In this document: piece by piece, positions 23,044 to 30,080 of the stretch
Layout of the letters: each line of letters starts with the position of its first letter
How positions within the stretch are numbered: the stretch's first letter is position 1
Notes under the pieces: generated by a model
Seen by the model: only the letters and a program-made list of their open reading frames with translations
The model's database searches: none
Told to the model about the DNA's origin: nothing
Position numbers and translations under genes: made by a program
Assembly (NCBI GenBank): GCA_020650975.1
Contig: JAIPMN010001372.1
Location: 2,060-32,139 of the forward strand
DNA: 30,080 nucleotides
Reading direction: 5' to 3'
Source of the DNA: Apostichopus californicus
Taxonomy: Eukaryota; Echinodermata; Holothuroidea; Aspidochirotida; Stichopodidae

Positions 23044-24361
23044 GCAGGAATTTGAAAATGGACGTTTAAATTAATGCATGAAGAGAACATGGTGCATTAA
23101 AAATTACAGAGCAATATTTTGTTGACTTTTTGAGTTTGGTTTGAGAGTAAAATGTAAAAAACGGAACATAGTAAATATAGTGAGTCTAAGTGTTCGAGGC
23201 CAGCAAGACGGACATAATGTTCACAATGAATATATATTATGAAATACTACGTCATCATTCTATCATTATTACGTCATAATTTAAAAACAAACGAATCGGT
23301 TGCATAATGTCACTATAAAGCAGCAGTGCTAAAAATATTAATTTAAAACCTTTTTTTGGCTTTATTCACGTTAATTCCGATATACCGTCAGTCACAACGA
23401 ATCACACTATGAAGTTATGAACTCACTTTTTTTTATAAATTGCTTCATAACTCCGACGCCATATCATGGATATTAATAATAAATAAATCCTATTTTCACT
23501 CAGACTTTTGACATTTAATTAATCACGATGAAAACCAGCTTTGATCTGACCGTATTACCGACAACATATCATTCCTGTTGTTTAATGAGAAGAAAAAATG
23601 GACTGTGACGGCTGTAAAACAGTTGCTGTATTTTTTTCTTAAGTTAGGTTCAACAAAACGGTTACTTTTCAAGGATGTAACCTCGTGAAATTACCAATTT
23701 TTTTTTATTTTGAATTAAAAACCCGCATATTTGACAGAATACTTTGGTGATTTGAGGACTACGTCTTATTGTTGTTATTGGGTAAATTAATTTTGGCCAG
23801 CGATCTGTAAGAACAGGGGAGGGGGAGGGTTCAACCTGGAAGATACAAACATCAAGAGGCATGTTGGCGAGCTATAGTAAACCACAAAGCCACGACCCAC
23901 TGCTAATTCCATACCACAAATTCCAGTATTTCAATATTTTTCAACAAAGGAGCATTATGCAATAACTTCTGTTCCTTAATTTTCCAACAACACACCCACT
24001 TTCTTAGGTAAATATAGTTTTTAATTTCTCAACCAAAGGGCAATTTTTAAATAAAGGACCCATTTTACTCTAAAGAAATGGAAAACGCGTCGGTACTTTT
24101 CTTACCAAGAAATAGGGCTTGTAATTTATACCCGGCTGCTTTACAAAACTGGGAGTCTATGTGTCCCTCTACCCCCCCCCCACCGCCTTACGCCCTACCA
24201 TCCACGCCCCGTACATCTAAATGTACGTATACCATTGTTTTATCACTATAAGTTATGTTTGTTCTGATATTAAAGAACGTCTTTAGGCATATGTTTAGTC
24301 TAGATAAGGCATGGTCCGAGAAGAAAGAAAACTTAGAAAGGTAGTTATCTCTTTATAGCGT
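23044..24361. other. Non-coding DNA
   Basis: AT-rich unique sequence. A 9-bp inverted repeat AGTTATGAA/TTCATAACT lies at 23413-23421 and 23444-23452. A C run lies at 24172-24181. Frames are short and unrecognised. Confidence 0.5.
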
Positions 24362-24810
24362 TTGCGATCTTCAAGATATTCAGCTTTAAAATATGTTAAA
24401 TCTCTGGAAAGCTCCTTTAAGACTAACATGTTGATGATGACATCGGTTCCTCAAATGCAGACCTAAATGTTTAATCCATTGTTTCATAAATTCTAATATA
24501 CCTCAACTAAAACATGCTCTATAAACTTCATATAAACAACATAACACTCATAGAGGATTAAAACCGTACGTCTTTGCATATTTATAATGAATTATTAAAT
24601 TAGTATTTATGCAATATATTACGTTTTCGCATTGAAGTTTGTGTTGAATATGAGGGATTGGTCAAATGTTCTATGTACTATTAGACTAAATTGTCCAGCC
24701 ACTTTAATTGATGAGCCTCAGATATTTTTAGGATCATTTTGCCAAACTTGACAGCGGTGGTTACATACAACCTGGACAGATAGCAGAGCTTTTCAACTGT
24801 CTTCAACAAA
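24362..24810 (+). repeat. Dispersed repeat, copy B
   Basis: The second diverged copy of the family seen at 10874-11262, in the same orientation. Homology is readable from TTTAAAATATGTTAAATCTCT (near 24385) to GGATCATT (24731-24738). It then contains TAGCAGAGCTTTTCAACTGTC (near 24783-24803), which resembles the closing part of the 143-bp tandem unit at 10034-10873. In copy A that motif comes before the shared segment, in copy B after it, so the element probably has the array unit on both sides or is circularly permuted. There is no coding signal. Confidence 0.7.
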
Positions 24811-25010
24811 TCACAATACATTTTCTGCCTCGAGTTATTAATGTAACTGATATATGTATCTCTTACTTAAAATAACGTTTTAAAGGTTAAATATTATCGC
24901 TTTGATTTGCTCTGCGAATATCCTGACAGATCTGTTATGACTTTTGTCATCACCGTTGAATACATGTTTAGGACGACATCACATTAAATTACCGATTCCA
25001 CAATATGTGG

Positions 25011-25393
25011 CAGGGTTTCCCTAACTTTATCCCCCCACGAACACCCTGTGGATGTCAGAGTTGTCCACGAACCCCCAACTTTTCGAGACACGATCTGAGT
25101 CATTATTATACTATAATACGCATAACAGTGCTTCGTAAAAAAACAAATCAAGTTCATAGTGTAATAATGTAATGAAAATGCACGGTACTGTACTACTATG
25201 GCAGCATATGCGTATGGAACGCGAAAAGAGTTTGTCGATAGACTTTTGTACATTACTAAATTATATGATATATATCATATTTTAGTTCAACAAAAAGTAC
25301 TCTAGTTTTGACTTTCAGAAACGTCTCACGAAACCCCTGGGATGGACTCACGCACCCCCTGGAGGTTCATGCACCCCAGATAGGGAACCCCTG
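25011..25393. mobile_element. Non-autonomous hAT-type MITE, 383 bp
   Basis: The left end CAGGGTTTCCCTAACT (25011-25026) and the reverse complement of the right end, CAGGGGTTCCCTATCT (25393 back to 25378), agree at 14 of 16 positions. CAGGGGTTCCC is a familiar hAT-type terminus. The flanking 8-mers ATATGTGG (25003-25010) and ATATATAG (25394-25401) agree at 6 of 8 positions, consistent with a decayed 8-bp duplication. The interior has no transposase frame. It sits only 33 bp from the next MITE. Confidence 0.75.
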
Positions 25394-25426
25394 ATATATA
25401 GTAAAGTATAGTACTATAGTAAAGAT

Positions 25427-25808
25427 CAGTGGCGTAGGAAGGTACTTTTGAGTGAGGGGGCTGAAGACTGATGGCCGGCCTGGGTGAGGGGTCTAAGGGG
25501 AGGGAATTTTTTTGCATTTCCAGGTGGCCTCAGATGCAATTTGGTGCAATATAGCACACTTCAACACCCACTCCATTTTGTAAATAATTTTGCATTTTCA
25601 CCTCCATTTTGTAAATAATTTTGCATTTTCACCTGGCCTAAGATGCAATTTGGTGCTCCAAATGAGATTTTTTTCTCATTTGGAAACGAAAAAGGGGTTT
25701 TCTGACTTGCGGAGCGGGGGGCGGGGGGCGGAATGATACTTCCGCCCCCAATATTTTTCACTGGGGGGCTGGCGCCCCCCCCCAACACCCCCGGTTCCTA
25801 CGCCCTTG
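25427..25808. mobile_element. Non-autonomous hAT-type MITE, 382 bp
   Basis: The ends are CAGTGGCGTAGGAA (25427-25440) and TTCCTACGCCCTTG (25795-25808), complementary at 12 of 14 positions. The element is bracketed by an exact 8-bp duplication GTAAAGAT (25419-25426 and 25809-25816), as hAT elements make. Subterminal G/C-rich segments (for example 25716-25732 and the C run 25775-25783) resemble those of the MITE at 10329. No coding capacity. The exact duplication suggests a younger insertion than its neighbour at 25011. Confidence 0.92.
25571..25632. repeat. Perfect 31-bp tandem duplication inside the MITE
   Basis: The unit from 25571 to 25601 (beginning CTCCATTTTG, ending GCATTTTCAC) is repeated without change at 25602-25632. 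The flanking GATGCAATTTGGTG also occurs on both sides (near 25533 and 25643). This points to a local duplication inside the element, either recent or inherited from the source copy. Confidence 0.93.
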
Positions 25809-25816
25809 GTAAAGAT

Positions 25817-28800
25817 ACATCGCACATGTTTACAAACACATACGTTATTCTCCTATACAGATAGACCATGCATTCCAAAGCCTGTACCGTATAGTTATCC
25901 TTGACGTCACATCGCTTTAAACTTCATAAAATTGTTTCTTAAGTTGATTAGTTTACCATTTCTTCTTAATAAATCTACCATTTTTTATGCATTAGAAGAT
26001 AAATTTTCTCCCTTAGCTGAATTGAAGGGTAATATTATTTGGATGTGATAAACATTTTCCACACCAGTGGTGTTTTGTTATTATGTCATGCTATGATGAA
26101 TAAAACTCCCACACACACTCTCTTTATTTGAAAGACCATCTGTTTACATGTCTGTGGTAAGTTTATAAAGAGCTTTTGAATATTATAAGCCAACTGCTCT
26201 TACTGAAAAAGTTTCCTTATGGAAAAAGAAAAGATCTTGTTTTGGAAATAACATAGAATGGAATGATATAGGCGTTAGTATATATAGGAGTTTGTTCGAC
26301 TTGAGTAGGGGTGCATGGGGGTTTGGGTGAGCACCTTACCCGTTGCCGTAGTGGGGATGGGGTTAGAGGGTGACACCTTGCCTATGGTTTAAACGGAATT
26401 ACAGGAAAAACGGAGTGCCTTATACACATCAAATTGGTTTCGAACTTAAATGCAACTTAATGGCAACGCACTTTTGTTGTGTATGTCTTTGAGATATATT
26501 TAGTATCGTTAGTAACTTATCGTTAATTCTGTATTGAGGATGGGAACATTCAGCCAGTACCTAGGTTGCATCAAGAATGGTTAACATAATGAACCAAACT
26601 TGGCCATGGAAATCGGAAACGGGCGAGCAGCCCTCGACTTACCTTGGCTGCACTGTCATAACGGAATTATATATATATCCATAATGTATGACACAACAAT
26701 GTTACATGCATCAAGTTGGGACATGTTCTAATGCTAAATACCACTGTCTGTACTGTTCTCTTGTGTCATGTTTCAAAACACTCTTCGTCCTATTGGGAAA
26801 AGTAAAATGTATCCGAATACCCCCCACCTCAGTCATCTCATCACAATCATAAAGTATGTGACAGATATGCATGACATTATCTGATGAATATAAACGTCTG
26901 ATCTCGATAGACTAACGATCATACAAGTCGAAACTAATCCATCATCGTTAGCCTATATGTAGACTAGAGACTAGATTGAATTCCATCGGCGTCGCCAAAG
27001 GGGAGGGGGGAGGGGTGTGATTGGGGTACGTAGATGCTTCTCAGAAATATATGGATAACCTCATCCCCCCCTCCCAATGAAATGTGCCCAAAACACGTTA
27101 TCTTCTCTACTGACTATGAAATACTCAATTCTACCTCCAAATTCTGCTGATTTGAAGCTGATATTAATTCTGGAAATGATGAAAACAGCAAAGTATATAT
27201 CAAGGGGATCCGCCACCTTTACCTAACTATGGGCCCTATGGTCTGAACTGTGTTATATCGAAATTGTTAACCTGCTCTGAAGAGGGTTGGGGCACAAAAT
27301 GCGGATAATGCAAGTTGGTGCCGTGGGAGTGTATGCGAGCGCGGAACTACCTTTTTCATCACAGAGACATCATAACATCTTTTAGTGTTGGTTTTTACAA
27401 GTCTACGATAATATTCAAGAGAATCCAATTAACAAGACTCAAATTTATTAAAATTTATTAAATGACTATTAACTATCATTTGAAATTACGAAGAAGAAAA
27501 ACATACAGAAAATCGTAAAATTTACTTTATTTTGTATGAACCGTAATTATTCTTAGCAAATGAAAAATATATGTGTCTGGGCGATAATATTTCTCTCAAA
27601 TAAAATCACTGTAGTTATTCAGAAGGGGGGAAAATCTTTTGATGAAAAAATATACCATACTATGCGGTATGGTTATTTTGATACATTTCCGTCATATTCT
27701 GAAGAATTCTGGGTACTAAGAAAATTCGCAGACTGATATAAAATCCCAGCTGTTGCAAAGATGGTGTTTAGTTAATTAAATCTCCTCGGATATAAGCGTT
27801 CAGATATTATCACGTCTCGTTTGGCATACTTAGGCTATTTACGAGATACACATCTCCACGAATCAATTTGACAACTTTCACCCACATGGTACCGAAGAGA
27901 ATTCACATTGCTTGCAAGCTCTTAAGGTTTTCAAGTCATTTGTTTACATGACTACGAATGCCTATCGAATACAAACACTGTAGTCATAAATAGAAGAAAT
28001 ATGTTAATATTTTAAGTGGGAGTTTTATTTGATAGAAAATCTATGTATGATTTACTCATGAGGGAATCGGGGGGTTAATATGTAGAAATATTAAATAAAA
28101 TGTTTTCATGTCTAGTTCTTGTTGTTGCGAAAAACATTCAATTTGAACATGATAAATTTCGGCTCTTGTTAGATAGTAATGTGTCAAGTCGGTTCATGTT
28201 TAGTTCGAGGCCACGTATAAGTGTCCTGTAACTGTATTGGCCGCACGCAAGACTTGACCCCGAATTGACCCGGACAAAATTTACATGTGACGTTGGACCA
28301 ACAAAAGTGCGTCCACTCTCATAGGTATTGCACATATTATTTGCGAGAAATGTATCCAAATATACTGCAACTATAGCGCAATTTTTCAAGACAATTCTAA
28401 GTCAATGTTTTTTACTATTATTTAGTAATTCCTCAAATATAGATAACGTACTAAGTGTAACGTACTAAATTTGAGCAACCAACTGCGGTATTTTTCTATG
28501 CATGGTTGCGCCTGCTTGGCAAGTGGTTTGTGGTTTTTGCCACTTTTTCTTGTGTGCTTGTAGGTAAGAGTACAGGGGAGAGGTTTTTCGATTATCCAAG
28601 GTCATCCATGTATGACATTTATTAGAGTAAGGATCTGACATATATTCAAATGACCTCTACTTAACCTATTGTTACCTCTGATTCTATACATACTTTGTAC
28701 AGTTCAGGACCCGTTACCTATTCTTGGAATGTTCCTCGAAGGAACGTATGAAGATGACGTCATTTCCTCGTTTCCGGCTCTTTGTAATGTTCAGACCTTT

Positions 28801-29170
28801 GCGGATACTACTAGCACTGTCAGGAATAGGTTGAATTTAGCTTATCATTAGCTAATGAACATGACGGTGTTACGTTATGTTTAATTGGAAGCCAGGCGAC
28901 GTGTAAGTTGTAATCCATAAGCCCTTACGGGTGTCTCCCACATTTGTGGTCGCTTAAGCATCATCAAAATAACTGCTGATTATTTTTAGAATAATGAAAA
29001 ATGCATCACGAGTCCCTTAGAAAGGAATATAATGCACATGGTCAGGTTAATGGTTGGCGAGCAATCCACTGTGTAAACTATTTTCACATGATCACATGAC
29101 CTTAGACAAAAAAGCTGACGGTTAATGCTAAACGGTTGGTGAGCGAATCCATTGGAACGCCTTCCCCAGC
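25817..29170. other. Non-coding DNA
   Basis: No recognisable genes. G-rich (26990-27020) and C-rich (27064-27077) patches are present. A CRE palindrome lies at 25902-25909 and another at 28755-28762. The longest frame is 83 codons (28138-28389, minus) and is unrecognised. A possible very decayed hAT remnant near 26986-27213 is not convincing. Confidence 0.5.
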
Positions 29171-29171
29171 A

Positions 29172-29204
29172 AAGTTACCCAAGAGTTACCCAACGTTACC
29201 CAAG
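29172..29204 (+). repeat. Three short AGTTACCCAAG-type repeats
   Basis: Three near-identical 10-11 base units (AGTTACCCAAG, AGTTACCCAAC, GTTACCCAAG) sit just upstream of the SINE head. They may be a local slippage product or part of the 5' flank. Too short to assign a role. Confidence 0.6.
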
Positions 29205-29356
29205 AAAAGGAGTGTTAGCTCAGTGGTTAACGCCGGTGCCTTCCAATCATAAGGTCCCCAGTTTGAGTCACTCCAAGATTAATGTATGTCGTCCAGTTAC
29301 AGAGTTGTTGACAATTGACAATTCATAATCATGGACGTTAGATATGAATCTAAGAG

Positions 29357-29424
29357 ACTGACTTCGGTCAGTTTGCGGCTTTGATAAGCCAATGAGGCTT
29401 CTTCGCGAGTTCCTGCTTGCAGGA
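29357..29424 (+). ncRNA. Triple hairpin in the SINE 3' body
   Basis: Hairpin 1 is ACTGAC-TTCG-GTCAGT (29357-29372), a 6-bp stem capped by a C(UUCG)G tetraloop, an exceptionally stable RNA loop. Hairpin 2 is AAGCC-AATGA-GGCTT (29386-29400). Hairpin 3 is TCCTG-CTTG-CAGGA (29411-29424). All stems are perfect. Positioned just before the 3' tail, they are plausible recognition structures for the partner LINE reverse transcriptase; that role is inference. Confidence 0.6.
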
Positions 29425-29433
29425 GGATCTAAA

Positions 29434-29518
29434 ATACATACATACATACATACATACATACATACATACATACATACATACACGCATACATACATACATA
29501 CATACATACATACATACA

Positions 29519-29552
<34 letters not shown>

Positions 29553-29569
29553 CATACATACATACATAC
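29434..29569. repeat. (TACA)n tetranucleotide microsatellite
   Basis: About 34 copies of TACA/CATA with two interruptions, near 29482 (CACGCATA) and near 29548 (CATATATAC). It yields open frames of alternating Tyr-Ile-His-Thr on plus and Met-Tyr-Val-Cys on minus, which are not genes. It is the tail of the SINE at 29208. Confidence 0.96.
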
Positions 29570-30080
29570 TTATATCCTACAACAGACAAACAAGTGGAAC
29601 CTACTCTCAACCTCAGTCCACTTGATCGAGACGGTAACAGTATTGTTATAACGGTGTTACGTCAAGTAAGTGATTACGTTAGATACTGCATATGCTGTCT
29701 AACATGATGTACCTGTTTCTTCCAAGCTTATTGTTTGATTGACCTGGGTGGGACTTGAAATCATTCTGAATAAATCAATATTTATAAATATATCTATTAA
29801 TTTATCGATATATACACATAACTAATCAGACCTATGTCATAGGCTTAGGGACTATTATGGGGGAAATGGTGATTCCAACCCCCCTCCCCCAGTTTGAACA
29901 GTGGTGTATATAGTATATTTTTGTCCCCTTATTGTTTTTAACTACGGACCCACTCCTTGCACGGCAGTGTTGCATCATACAGCTGGATAATTTTTATTAT
30001 CAAATATAGTGCCAGGTGCGTTTCTTTGATCAAATTTTCTAATTTTTTTTTTTGCTCAAAAGTTTCCATGTGGTTTACCT
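29570..30080. other. Non-coding DNA
   Basis: Unique sequence with a C-rich patch near 29878-29891 and AT-rich runs. No recognisable gene, repeat boundary or RNA. Confidence 0.5.

Larger units (their letters stand above)
29208..29569 (+). mobile_element. tRNA-derived SINE with (TACA)n tail
   Basis: The head contains a perfect box A, TAGCTCAGTGG (29216-29226), and a box B-like AGTTTGAGTCA (29260-29270), 44 bases apart, so it derives from a tRNA gene. The T-stem and acceptor pairing of a real tRNA are lost. A unique body follows to about 29431 and carries three perfect hairpins at 29357-29372, 29386-29400 and 29411-29424. The 3' end is GGATCTAAAA followed by a long TACA array. Direct repeats at the 3' terminus are typical of SINEs copied by a LINE that extends its tail by slippage. 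It differs from the SINE at 7322-7622 in both head and tail. Confidence 0.72.

Noticed and set aside
26986-27213. Possible very old hAT element (CATCGGCGTCGCC on the left, GGATCCGCCACC on the right)
   Set aside because: Ends match the hAT-like pattern only loosely and no 8-bp duplication flanks them.
29210-29275. Possible functional tRNA gene
   Set aside because: The A box is perfect, but the T-stem does not pair and the acceptor ends are not complementary, and the sequence continues into a SINE body.
29268-29707. Four overlapping Tyr-Ile-His-Thr or Met-Tyr-Val-Cys frames
   Set aside because: They are all products of the TACA tail of the SINE on both strands.

Overview
The window looks like metazoan nuclear DNA, AT-rich and non-coding, most likely from a marine invertebrate. 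An echinoderm such as a sea cucumber is my guess from the overall texture and repeat content; I cannot prove it from sequence alone. There are no prokaryotic operons, no dense coding, and no open frame above about 115 codons outside simple repeats. I recognise no intact host gene, rRNA or functional tRNA. The window is best read as intergenic or deep intronic sequence whose recognisable content is almost entirely transposon remnants and simple repeats.

Layout. Positions 1-2140 are unique AT-rich DNA. At 2150-2690 there is a degenerate minisatellite built on ATGATGGCATG-like units. Positions 3515-4160 hold the 3' end of a Penelope-like retroelement: a GIY-YIG endonuclease C-terminus, a pyrimidine-rich stretch, then a hairpin with hammerhead-like core motifs. 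A long compound (TCA)n/(CCA)n/(CCG)n microsatellite lies at 5371-5609. A minus-strand tRNA-derived SINE lies at 7322-7622. A damaged hAT-type end lies at 9377-9691. Three tandem units of about 143-152 bp (10034-10873) are split by a 394-bp hAT-type MITE with a perfect 8-bp target duplication. The array is followed by a dispersed repeat whose second, diverged copy is at 24362-24810.

Positions 11263-22080 are mostly featureless apart from poly-C/poly-G runs and a few promoter-like motif clusters. At 22118-22489 there are nested inverted repeats. A 5'-truncated L2/CR1/Rex1-type LINE (minus strand) occupies 22605-23043. Two neighbouring hAT-type MITEs lie at 25011-25393 and 25427-25808, with imperfect and perfect 8-bp duplications respectively. 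Near the end, 29208-29569 is a second tRNA-derived SINE with three small hairpins and a long (TACA)n tail.

How the parts relate. The minus-strand SINE and the LINE both end in a GCGCTTTAT-type sequence followed by TTATTA-rich DNA, as expected if the LINE family mobilises the SINE. The hAT-type MITEs are non-autonomous and need a transposase from elsewhere; none is encoded here. I found no new defence, metabolic or signalling system. The most informative observations are the precisely dated MITE insertion into a tandem array, the shared SINE/LINE tail, the structured SINE 3' end, and the Penelope 3' end with its hammerhead-like hairpin.
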